64,000 nucleotides of DNA from Mantis religiosa (Eukaryota > Arthropoda > Insecta > Mantodea > Mantidae). The notes under the pieces were generated by a model. It was not told the DNA's origin. It did not search any database and saw nothing but the letters and a program-made list of their open reading frames with translations. Positions 36,455 to 46,316 of this stretch are shown piece by piece. The stretch spans positions 101,433,304 to 101,497,303 of the forward strand of contig CM060947.1 in the NCBI GenBank assembly GCA_030765055.1, given 5' to 3'. Made by a program: the position numbers and the translations under genes. Within the stretch, counting starts at the first letter, position 1. Each line of letters opens with the position of its first letter.

Positions 36455-36594
36455 TCTAGCTCATACGTTTGGTTTATAACCACTCGGCTATGACTGCACA
36501 TTTATTGAGACTCAATTATGAGTCAATTTTAAGGCTCAATTTTTGTCCCACATTAGAGTATGGGAAAAAAAGGAAGTATTCCCTAATGTTTGAA

Positions 36595-36669
<75 letters not shown>
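36595..36669. repeat. (CAT)n microsatellite
   Basis: About 25 uninterrupted CAT units, then four ATT units. The long His or Asp open frames across it are artefacts. Confidence 0.98.
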
Positions 36670-36689
36670 TATTATTATTATGAGAAGAT

Positions 36690-37470
36690 TCAGTAGGCCG
36701 AAGGTAAAGAGACGCGTACCGTGACACCATTTGTATAATGGTGTGGGCCGTGGAGACGACAGAGACAGAACAATATAGGCTTCCAGACTCTGCTCATTGT
36801 TTTTGTCAATGGGTGTATGAAGACCATTATGATGTGCTGCTTACTCAGAGAGGCATTCTAAATTTCAACTTCAAGGCATTTTGTATTATCTATAGGTCAT
36901 TATCTAAATAAAGTGTGTACAATTTTAAAGAAGTTGATGTATTGGAGATAACATCCGTGCCTCCTTAAAGATTTTCGTCAGGCGTTGGTAATATGGGAGC
37001 CACATGGCAGTCATTGTTTCGAACTTAAAGGAAGTTCCTGCGAAATATACCTTTCACATTAAGTTGCTACTCCCCGGCTACAATGACTGCCATTATTCTG
37101 TTTGTGTGATATACTTGAAACGATTTTAGATTCTGAACAAGGAAATCACTCTCCTGTAGACATATTATTTCAGTTCTTTTATTAAACAAAAGTTGTGAGT
37201 ATTCAAATTCCACCACAAACCCTTAATATTCCATTATATCTGATTATTGCTCTAGGCAAGGGATGGCGAAGGGGGATGTTTACCCTCAGTCTACTTTCAC
37301 TTCTTACTCGTTCTGGGCATAAGATTTATTATCGGTGGCAGTATCCACAACCTGAAAAGCACTCAGTAGCGTATAAATCACGCTCAACAATGTGCACTCT
37401 TGATAAGAGAGTAGTGGACCAATGGTACTCTTTTGGCCACATTAAGCTATCAATATAAGGCTGGATAGCA
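36690..37470. other. unassigned sequence
   Basis: No gene recognised between the microsatellite and the hAT relic. Confidence 0.4.
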
Positions 37471-38130
37471 TTATAAAAGGACATAATATAAGGACAAGGG
37501 TGTCATAATTTCATCGAAGTGCATATAAGATGTATAATATTTCAATTTTCGAAATACTTGTTCGCACGTATACTCCGAGCCCAAAGATGTCACAATGCGG
37601 TCTGTTAATCCTCTCAGTTTGGAATATACAACACCTTTGTCAACACTAATAGAGTTCCAAACCCTGTTTATCGTTGATTTCGTATGCATACCATGTCGTC
37701 ATGTATTTATTTTAAATTGTAAATGAATAGCTTCTGCTACATCAAAATTGAAGGATTAGAAACTAATTTCATATCTTGTTCCATAACAGCAATATTTCGG
37801 AACATTTCTGTTGATTCATTGTAATCATTGTGCAGTATTAATACCTGATTTGTATACATATCAATATAATGTGTTATAATTTCCAAAGAATCTAAACAAG
37901 TAAAGTGGTCTGAACTATTTATGCAAGTTGGTATTGCCATAAAAACAATTTGGACATAAATATCTTAAGTGATCCATTATAGTCACTAAGTCTTGATATT
38001 TTTCTTCCAGCTGGGTTTTGAGTTCATTTTCATATGTGAGATCAGTTAAAAAGGTAGTATCACTATGTGGATCACTATTGTGGACTAGATAATTCCAGAG
38101 ATAGTGGTTCCCTGTATATGTAATAATATA
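37471..38130 (-). pseudogene. hAT-type transposase relic (C-terminal half)
   Basis: On the minus strand, about 38080-37960 encodes FLTDLTYENELKTQLEEKY, matching the FL-DlT--ln-LN-qLQgk segment of the hAT group that includes GTF2I-repeat/SCAND3-like proteins. The open frame 37689-37471 then carries IVTSLGSEYTCEQVFRKLKY, matching their m-s-FGStY-CEq-FS-MK C-terminal motif. Several stops lie between. No termini or target duplication were found. Confidence 0.7.
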
Positions 38131-38916
38131 TTGGAAAAATACTGAAGAATTTGTAGGGAAATTCCTTCACCGAGATACAACACATTCATGGGACTCAAAA
38201 GGAAATCTCTCTAATTCTTATTTTGCTTAATGAACGAAGGGAAAATATTTCAACACAAAACGAAGATGAGTAACGTGACAAAGAGACGTTATTAATTCAT
38301 AAGAGAAAATGTTAGTTAGCGTTGATCACTGTGTATAGTTTATAAGTTCTACAGGCCAATGAACGTCTGGTCTATAAGGACAAGTGCCTGGAAGGGGCAT
38401 TGGAAAGGTGGATTTGTTCTTGTTTCTCAGAGCTCAGCTCCCCATGTATGGTATAGCCTACTGTATGTGAGTGTGTGCGGCTCTAGGTGCCCGTCAAGAT
38501 AAGTCATTTGGGCCTGACTACCTCCAACGAATCCGCAAATGCGCAATAAAAATTTATTCCCGTTCACGAAAATTGGACTGAATAAAGTAAGGATAGTATT
38601 TAGAAGAGTGAGCGATTGAAGTTATGCATGTACTAAACATACTTTTGAGTTGTGATGGACAACTCAGGTGGAACTGGATATCCATTTTTGGATGGAATTT
38701 AATATTTAGTTACTTGCTATAATTAACTTTGTATCCTCATCATTGCAGTCATTAAATTATAATGCAAGGTCAGATATTTCAGAAGCAGCATCAAAGCATT
38801 TTAAGAATACAATATAAGGATTACGCAATAATAATTAACAATGATGACTTGACGATAAAGAAATCTGAGTTCAGAGAAGTAAGTGCAGTGGTGGACAAGT
38901 GATTTCGAAGTTTATA
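38131..38916. other. unassigned sequence
   Basis: No feature recognised. Confidence 0.4.
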
Positions 38917-39037
38917 CAGTGTGATCCATATAAACCTGAAACACTTCAATAGGCCTGTTAAGTATCATCATGTGGATTACATAGGCCTGTTTTGAACCAA
39001 TAATAGGACACAGTGTAACTTTGGGATAATATAATAC

Positions 39038-40071
39038 TGTGACTTTGTGGGTTCGTAGAATTAAAAGTCCGAGTTGCACGTATCCCAAATGTTCTTTATT
39101 TGCGTATCATCATCATCAGTTGCTCAGCAGTTGCTCTACCGACTGAGCTACAGGGCCAGTCTATTTTATAATTACTTAACAACTATGAGGATTATTTTTA
39201 CTTTTTCCGCTGCTAGCCTATCTATAAGTAAGCGAAGTGTTGTTTTTAAACCGAAAATTTAATAGATTTTACTGAAAAAATTCTACTTTTGAAGGTCTAC
39301 AGAACACATAAACGGAATATTTAGAAACATTTGCGCTCAACTACGGCGGTCATCAGCACCCTTTAAAAATCTAGTAATGGCAAAAGCCAGATATAAAACT
39401 TTCTAAAAGCTATACAAGTGTAACAAAACCTATTAAAAAAATCAATCGAAACCTACTAAAAATTTCGTTCACTTTTTCACATCTTTTTTTCACCTTTCCA
39501 CCGACACGGGTCTCCACACACGGCCTACACGTGGGTGGGCCTCTTGACCGTCTCCCTCAACCACGAAGAGGAGCCCACACGAGGGAGACTGTTGGCTCGG
39601 GACCCTGGGTGCGCCAAACCCGTACCTACCGAAGTAGGCCCCTGGGGGGTTTATTTGCGTATAAATACCTCTGTTTTATTCTTACAGCAGTCGCATTACT
39701 TCACATACACCTCACACTCTACCAAGGTCGATGACAATAACACACAGCGTTTTGATTACATCTGTTTACATCAGCTCTCGTTACAACACTTCACAGCTAT
39801 TTACTTCTGTTTACGACTGACTATTGCCAAGTCGTCGCTCCCTTGAATACCTCATTGATAATTATAGATATTTCCGGAATAAACAAGAAATCAGATGTTC
39901 TATACAACAATTAAGTTATCACTAGAATGTTCCATACGAGAAACCTTATCTGTGCCGGCAAGACCTTTATCTCGCACTATGTTTACCTGTCCCAGCATAC
40001 TCTTTATGTCCGTGCTGCCTATCAGTTGCTTTGTGTGCGCAAGCCGCGTTATCGCGATCGGGTTCGCGACA
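39038..40071 (-). mobile_element. solo LTR nested in the Tc1-like element
   Basis: Starts TGTGACTTTGTGGGTTCG and ends GGTTCGCGACA on the plus strand; same family as 3288-3761 and 32999-33449. The flanks are ATAC (left) and CTAC (right). The uninterrupted right arm of the host transposon reads ATAC once at this point, which confirms a 4-bp duplication with one later mutation. The length of 1034 bp is inflated by an insertion at 39108-39649. Confidence 0.88.
39108..39649 (-). mobile_element. retroposon nested in the LTR, 13-bp target duplication
   Basis: TTTATTTGCGTAT occurs at 39095-39107 and again at 39650-39662, while sister LTRs have it once. Read on the minus strand the insert starts CCCCCCAGGGGCCTACTTCG, a GC-rich LINE-like 5' leader, passes through GGGTGCTGATGACCGCCGTAG, and ends with GGCCCTGTAGCTCAGTCGG (tRNA-like box A) followed by a TGATGATGAT tail. 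With no open frame it is a non-autonomous retroposon built from LINE 5' and 3' parts. The tRNA-like segment at the 3' end is unusual, since SINE heads are normally 5'. Confidence 0.8.
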
Positions 40072-40214
40072 CTACACAATTGGGAGATTACATTACACTA
40101 TTTACATCTCAGAGAAAATGTTGGAAGTGTCCCCCACCAGCATCTATACATGTTTGTACTAGTCTCTCCGAAGTCTCTCCGAAGTTTTACAGAGAGTATC
40201 CTGGCCAATGTTAC

Positions 40215-40439
40215 TTATTTCGGATTCCTTGAGAACATCAATTGTCCGTCGCCTATTCTTGTACACTCTATTTTTATATACCTACACAAGAAAACATCCG
40301 GTGAGGTTAGTTTAGGGGATCTGGGGGCCCACAGACCTTTTGAGATTATTCGAATATCAAAGAAACTGGTTAAAAGTTCCATAGTGTCATTAGATTTATG
40401 GCACGTTGCTCCATCTTGCTGGAAATAACCTTCTCTCAA
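40215..40439 (-). pseudogene. Tc1-like transposase C-terminal fragment
   Basis: The 74-residue open frame contains GYFQQDGATCHKSNDTMELL, the second-aspartate segment of a widespread arthropod Tc1-like family (FQQDGA-cHta-etm-lL), then FFDIRIISKGLWAPRSPKL and SPDVFL. The aspartate of the SPDLTP motif is changed to K, while a D remains in the following segment. It lies between the element's inverted arms and overlaps the right arm. Truncated at both ends; not functional. Confidence 0.82.
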
Positions 40440-40653
40440 TTCGATATCATCTCCGTAAAACTTCAGAGAATATGGTGAGATGAGTGCAAAGATGTGTAGA
40501 TGCTGATGGAGGACAGTTCCAACATTTTCTCTGAGATGTAAGTAGTGTAATGTAATCTCCCAATTGTGTATTATATTATCCCAAAGTTGGACGTGGGTCC
40601 TATAAAGGTTATGGCCTAATGAAATTATTTAGGTTTAAATGGATCGCACTATA

Positions 40654-41077
40654 ATTATATTGTAGCTACTTCAGAAATAGTCGAGGCTTCTTTATTCCTG
40701 TTTAGCAATTCATTCGATGAATCCCATTGAATGGGAAATAAAATACTATTCCTGGTCTCCTTCATAGGTCGGGGAGCTTGCATTTATTTATATTGAGTGA
40801 GCATTGATGGCGATGCTTTCACCTAGCAATTGAGAGAAGCGAGCATTTTGGTAAGCAAATGCATCTTTGTTGATATGGCGTATTGTGTAAAGGCCTCCTA
40901 TGTCAAGCAATTAACGTCTGTTAGGTTGACCTTATTAAGGATTGACCCATAAATTCTGACGTTTCTGTTTTAAACTTTGCGAACAAAATAAATTATTTTG
41001 GCACTGCAATTTATGTTATTTTATAGCGGATTATGTGCTCTACAAAATATTAGTTTAGTTGTTGTTTATTTATATAC
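40654..41077. other. unassigned sequence
   Basis: No feature recognised before the gap. Confidence 0.4.
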
Positions 41078-42077
41078 NNNNNNNNNNNNNNNNNNNNNNN
41101 NNNNNNNNNNNNNNNNNNNNNNNNNNNNNNNNNNNNNNNNNNNNNNNNNNNNNNNNNNNNNNNNNNNNNNNNNNNNNNNNNNNNNNNNNNNNNNNNNNNN
41201 NNNNNNNNNNNNNNNNNNNNNNNNNNNNNNNNNNNNNNNNNNNNNNNNNNNNNNNNNNNNNNNNNNNNNNNNNNNNNNNNNNNNNNNNNNNNNNNNNNNN
41301 NNNNNNNNNNNNNNNNNNNNNNNNNNNNNNNNNNNNNNNNNNNNNNNNNNNNNNNNNNNNNNNNNNNNNNNNNNNNNNNNNNNNNNNNNNNNNNNNNNNN
41401 NNNNNNNNNNNNNNNNNNNNNNNNNNNNNNNNNNNNNNNNNNNNNNNNNNNNNNNNNNNNNNNNNNNNNNNNNNNNNNNNNNNNNNNNNNNNNNNNNNNN
41501 NNNNNNNNNNNNNNNNNNNNNNNNNNNNNNNNNNNNNNNNNNNNNNNNNNNNNNNNNNNNNNNNNNNNNNNNNNNNNNNNNNNNNNNNNNNNNNNNNNNN
41601 NNNNNNNNNNNNNNNNNNNNNNNNNNNNNNNNNNNNNNNNNNNNNNNNNNNNNNNNNNNNNNNNNNNNNNNNNNNNNNNNNNNNNNNNNNNNNNNNNNNN
41701 NNNNNNNNNNNNNNNNNNNNNNNNNNNNNNNNNNNNNNNNNNNNNNNNNNNNNNNNNNNNNNNNNNNNNNNNNNNNNNNNNNNNNNNNNNNNNNNNNNNN
41801 NNNNNNNNNNNNNNNNNNNNNNNNNNNNNNNNNNNNNNNNNNNNNNNNNNNNNNNNNNNNNNNNNNNNNNNNNNNNNNNNNNNNNNNNNNNNNNNNNNNN
41901 NNNNNNNNNNNNNNNNNNNNNNNNNNNNNNNNNNNNNNNNNNNNNNNNNNNNNNNNNNNNNNNNNNNNNNNNNNNNNNNNNNNNNNNNNNNNNNNNNNNN
42001 NNNNNNNNNNNNNNNNNNNNNNNNNNNNNNNNNNNNNNNNNNNNNNNNNNNNNNNNNNNNNNNNNNNNNNNNNNNNN
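41078..42077. other. assembly gap, exactly 1000 N
   Basis: The round number indicates a placeholder. Any open frame drawn across it is meaningless. The right edge is a GA microsatellite. Confidence 0.99.

Positions 42078-42109
<32 letters not shown>
42078..42109. repeat. (GA)n microsatellite at gap edge
   Basis: Uninterrupted GA units directly follow the N run; the tract probably extends into the gap and may have caused the assembly break. Confidence 0.95.
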
Positions 42110-42112
<3 letters not shown>

Positions 42113-42887
42113 CCATGATTTGTGGGACAAATCGTTATTTCACCATTCTTACCATGTGTTTACACGCAAGCATAGGATATTCTATAAGCATGTGTAAGTA
42201 GTATTATGGCGCAGAGTGGCATATTTACAGCTCTGTTACAGGCGATTCCTGCGGCTAGTTTATGCTCTAATTTTCGTGTTTATTATGACGATCACTTCAT
42301 AAGCCTTAACGAATTCTGATTCTCATCATAACATTTGTTAACAATATTTACGTGTGTGTGTAATGATACATTGTAAATAAACCATCCGTTATGTTTGTAC
42401 ATATACAACATTAACGCGCTTGATGAACAAACATTACATGATTATAATGGCAACTGTTGCAGTGTCTCAATAAATTATATTTTCTCAACAAGCATACGTA
42501 TGGAACAAACAACAATATCACTAAATTCTGTGAAAACATCTGATTGTGATATTCATATGTCACTCTGCACACCCATGGAACGTGTATTGAAACACATTCT
42601 ATAAATTACTATGTACTTGTATATATACACACTTTTATTTTCCGTTGTTATGACAGGATAAGGCTTTCGTTAGGCAAGACCATAGTAATAAATTATAAAT
42701 TTGGCAGACCAAGGAATCACTTAGCTCCCTAAAGGAGGATCGATGAAAGGAAAGCATGAAAAATGTCGATGAGGATGAAAATGACTTTAAAGACTATTTA
42801 CAAGGAAGTCAACATATACATTTTGAAGCTAATGCTTGCAGCATATAATACATGAATCAAAACCTTATAGCTATACTTTATAAAAAT
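42110..42887. other. unassigned sequence
   Basis: No feature recognised. Confidence 0.4.
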
Positions 42888-43128
42888 GCCCACCTCGGTA
42901 GCGTGGTGGTAGCATGTCTGCCTCACGTTCAAGAAGTCCCGAGTTCGAATCTGGGTCAGGGTGAGTTACCTGGATAAGGTTTTTCCGGGGTTTTCCCTTA
43001 TCCTGAAAGACGAATGTCGGGTAACTAAGCTCTATGGACCCTGGGCTCATTTGAGCATCATTTCACCCATTTCTTCATCGTCCGATATGACTTAATGTTG
43101 TTCGAGGACGTAAATTACAAAATAAAAA
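42888..43128 (+). mobile_element. SINE family A (copy 5)
   Basis: Starts GCCCACCTCGGTAGCGTGGTGG, box B GAGTTCGAATCTGGG, core GGATAAGG-TTTTTCCGGGG and tail GAGGACGTAAATTACAAAATA. ATAAAAAT-like sequence at both edges may be the target duplication. Confidence 0.92.
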
Positions 43129-43216
43129 ATACTGATGCATTACAATAACATAATTTATCTTTTCAATATAATTTAATTTCATATTCATTCTGTAAATTGT
43201 AATTTAAGAGGTGTTA

Positions 43217-44216
43217 GTGATCATGATATGACATGCCGCGTTTGTCTCACACCTTCGAAAACGATTTCTGCTGACACACTAATTCCTCTTCTGAAGTTGC
43301 AGTAATTTCTCTTCTGATATTGTCTTTCAGTTCTTCCAATGTATGCGGGTTGTTCTGATAAATTTAAATAAATGAAAATTGCATTCCGTAAGGTCTGGGG
43401 ATCCAGGTGGCCATAGTCCTTTACTGATGACCGTATTTTCAAAAAAAAAATTTTAATTGCAACGATAGATCAGCTGTAGCAGAGTCTTGTTGAAAATATA
43501 CCTGTTTGCACTTAATTTAAATATATCCCAGGAATTGTTTGATTATTGCATCCCTGTACCTCTGTCCGTCAACTGTTTCCATAATGAATATAGACACTGT
43601 AGTTCGGTACTCATTCACAGCAAACACCAATTTTCTGGTCATGCGATGGCATTCCGTGCACAATATCGAATTTTTCTGCACTCCAATATCTGTTGTTTTA
43701 TAACGATACGTTATCATATAACGAAAACCATTCTTCGTCTGCGAAAAAATTAGCTTTGGCCCCAAAGAGCCATCATTAACTTTACCCATCACCCAATTGC
43801 AGAAATATACTCACAGTAACACGTGATTGCAGCTGCTGAAATACGGTTATCTTATATGGTTTAAATTTCAAAAGTTTAATGGCTTTCCAAACCAAGAATT
43901 ATTAAACACTTGTTTCCTGTGATAACCTACGCAGACATTTATTTTCCTGGGCTACGTTCTAACTCTTGTCCCATCTTATCGATTTTTCCTTCGCAAGCAC
44001 ACGAGTACTTTTGGGCTTCTTATCAAGAACAGAATCAGTCTCTCTGAATATCTTTAAAAATTTACGAACTGTCTCTCTGTGAGCTACAGGAATACCAGGA
44101 AATCGGTCCACAAACAGCCGTGTCACTTCTCTACAAGATTGTTTACGCGTATTGTCGCCGACCACATTGTTTGCGAGGAGGCGCGGCCAATGCGCACAAA
44201 GAGACAGATAATGCAC
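43217..44216 (-). pseudogene. Tc1-like transposase relic, nearly full length
   Basis: Read leftward from 44216: an N-terminal segment (GDNTRKQSCREVTRLFVDRF, then TVRKFLKIFRETDSV), matching the gNtr-a---y-eryP-R and l-erlrETGSV helix-turn-helix region. Then at about 43720-43620 come the NRYWSA and IVHGMPSHDQKIGV segments (family NnRYWs-ENPh-vHe-PlHd-KvgVWCa). At about 43370-43240 comes NNPHTLEELKDNI and FRRC (family NPhTleELK-nI and N-FRRC). Frames shift between these and several stops occur. The central catalytic FQQDGA part is missing, so an internal deletion of the middle is likely. Same family as 40215-40439. Confidence 0.8.
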
Positions 44217-45109
44217 CGCGGAGATAAAAAGCTTGCCGAAACAGATAAAGAGACAGATAGCTGACTGGTAAGTTTGACTTCTTGTTTGTTTCAGAACATT
44301 CTAGAAATGTCTAGAAATATGAAGATATATAAGGAAACTGCGACTTGCCACGAGAAGTGGTAATCGGAACTGAGTCCCTCCCAATCCAAATTATATCTTA
44401 CATAAATAGTTGCTTATTTTCGAATGCTGTTACAGTGATATTACTTTCAATAAGCATTATAATTTATTTATTTCTTTTAATCAAATTAAATCTTTACAGA
44501 AAGAGGATCGCTGCACATTTGTATAAGGGAGTCAAGGAAGTCGAACCAATAGTTAGACGTTTAAAAATCAGTGGCTATATGCTCATAGTGTAATACATGT
44601 CCTTTGCATGACATTGCGATAAATAACTGAATAGCAATATTATATGAAAAAAATCTCATCTGTTAGATTCATGTGTTTTCTCTGCATAAACTGTTTTTAC
44701 ATTTTTAATGACCATAAAAGCCATTTTTGCAAAATCTTGTTCTTCCATTTCAAATTAAATGTGAAAAGCTATAATAACTTTATATAGTAAATATTGCTGG
44801 TACTACGTATACTTTTTATTACAGATACAAAGGTGATAACAAAAGTCCAAACTTACAAGCGTAACGCTAAACGTCGGCCATGAATTTTGATGCTGTTTTC
44901 GCAATATGTAGGGTTGGGCATAAGTCATAGTAGGATATAAAAATGCATTGTGGCGAAATTATTGGAACAGTATATTTAAAAAAATTACACAACATAGATA
45001 GAAATAGCCATTTATCTATATTGAGCAACAAATGACAAAGTTTGAAAAGTACACCTGTTAGGTGCCCGCAAACACATTCTTCCAACCGCCGAACGAAAGC
45101 TTACAAACA
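44217..45109. other. unassigned sequence
   Basis: A frame at 44345-44593 contains a hydrophobic stretch but no recognisable domain. Nothing else found. Confidence 0.35.
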
Positions 45110-45122
45110 CTCCATTGGAATG
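45110..45122 (+). repeat. left target duplication of tRNA-like composite element
   Basis: CTCCATTGGAATG, identical to 45617-45629. Confidence 0.85.
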
Positions 45123-45616
45123 GAGTGTGTACTGGCCATGTGTAGGCTAAATTGTGGAAACGTAGTCAGACTGAAAAATTCAATGCCATAGCCGGGATCT
45201 GAACCACGGATCTTCTGGTTTCCGTCCAGCCGCTCTACTATGGCCAACATGCCTATGTGCTACTATGGCCAACGTGCCTATGTGCTACTATGGCCTACGT
45301 TTCCACAATTTAGCCTACACACGGCCAGTGTGAAAGAATAATTAATTTCCATTAATTGAGCTAATATAGGTTAACTATAAAGCCCGGGCCTTAAAGTACT
45401 TACATGTTGTAAGTAGCCATTAAGGTAGTCTCATGTGTTTATGAGAACTCCTAAGTGGTTTACTGGGAAAATACGAGTCGGTTGGAGAATTTAATGTCAT
45501 ATCGGCACGTTGGCCATAGTAGCTCAATGGTTAGAGTGGCTGGACGGAGACCAGAAGATCCGTGGTTCAAATCACGACTATGGCATTGAATTTTTTATTC
45601 TGACTCTACGTTTCCG
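45123..45616 (+). mobile_element. tRNA-like composite element with inverted units
   Basis: Exact 13-bp duplications flank a 494-bp insertion. Near the 3' end, 45510-45586 is a tRNA-like unit on the plus strand: GCCATAG pairs perfectly with CTATGGC (acceptor-like stem), AGCTCAATGGTTAGAG is a D-arm and GGTTCAAATC a box B, and CTGG-ACGGAGA-CCAG is an anticodon-like hairpin. At 45168-45250 the box B and D-arm part of the same unit appears in reverse. The outer segment GGCCATGTGTAGGCTAAATTG is mirrored at 45294-45330. Between them a 25-bp unit (CTACTATGGCCAACATGCCTA...) is tandemly repeated about 2.6 times (45236-45300). The 13-bp duplication is the LINE/SINE type, so the composite moved as one RNA-mediated unit. 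Confidence 0.82.
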
Positions 45617-45629
45617 CTCCATTGGAATG
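45617..45629 (+). repeat. right target duplication of tRNA-like composite element
   Basis: CTCCATTGGAATG, identical to 45110-45122. Confidence 0.85.
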
Positions 45630-46308
45630 TTTCGCATGGCTTTCCTTATCTGATCCTTGCATGATACATTGTTACGGAACTGTTCTACCTACTTCACAAT
45701 TGCCCCATCAACGGGGACTTTTGTCACAGCATCCTAGCTGGAAGTGACAACAAAATATCCTTTGAACGTTGATAGCTGACTCATTATTCTTAAAATAACT
45801 CCCTACAGTAAATGCAACATGATTCTTTGTCCACAATCCCATGGTTGCAATGCCTTCTCAATTCAAATGAGAATTGAAAACCGTGCATTTCAAACAGTGC
45901 CATCTTACTAAGCAATTCATATCCTACCATGACTTATGCCCAAACCTCTACAATTGACTTGCGAACAATACTTTAAACAAAATGTCTAGCATCGAGAAAT
46001 TCCAATCAGAAATAACGACACCTCTCAGAAATGGCTGGTGCTGAAAAAAATTAGGTTTACAAAGATGTGTGTTTTGAAGAAATTCAATACTCTGTTTTTG
46101 GATTTAATAAGAAATGAAAGAATTAGACAATAACTGAATATTTATTGATTAAATGACAAAATCTAAGAGAGTAAAAATATATGAAAAGAGCACATGAACC
46201 GCATAAGTGAAGAAAGTATATCTGTTTAAATTAATAGATACAAATCATCGGACATTCTAGAAAGACATGGGAATAGAAAGAATGCAAAGACGTAACAGTT
46301 TGCAATGC
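45630..46308. other. unassigned sequence
   Basis: No gene recognised. Confidence 0.4.
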
Positions 46309-46316
46309 CTAATCCC

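Larger units (their letters stand above)
38917..40651 (-). mobile_element. Tc1-like transposon, deleted, carrying a nested LTR
   Basis: The left end CAGTGTGATCCATATAAACCTG and the reverse complement of the right end TAGTGCGATCCATTTAAACCTA start inverted repeats that continue through a shared ACTTTGGGATAATATAATAC to GAAGTTTTAC, roughly 240 bp per arm. TA flanks both ends (38915-38916, 40652-40653). The left arm is interrupted after ATAATAC by an LTR and resumes at ACACAATTGGG. Without the LTR the element is about 0.7 kb, so most of the transposase is deleted. A 3' coding fragment remains at 40215-40439. Confidence 0.88.

Noticed and set aside
36469..36730. Poly-histidine and poly-aspartate open frames
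   Set aside because: Translation of the CAT microsatellite; no supporting coding context.
40998..42201. 350-400 residue open frames
   Set aside because: They run through the 1000-N gap and the GA repeat; the length is artificial.
44301..44322. TTCTAGAAATGTCTAGAA as a heat-shock element
   Set aside because: The motif matches the alternating GAA/TTC pattern but has no gene or promoter next to it; such matches are expected by chance in this much DNA.
44345..44593. Small hydrophobic protein
   Set aside because: One hydrophobic stretch in an AT-rich frame; no homology recognised and no sign of an intron-exon structure.
45510..45586. Possible functional tRNA gene
   Set aside because: The 7-bp acceptor-like stem is perfect, but position 33 is C, not T, the T-stem lacks a base, and it sits inside a mobile composite with target duplications.
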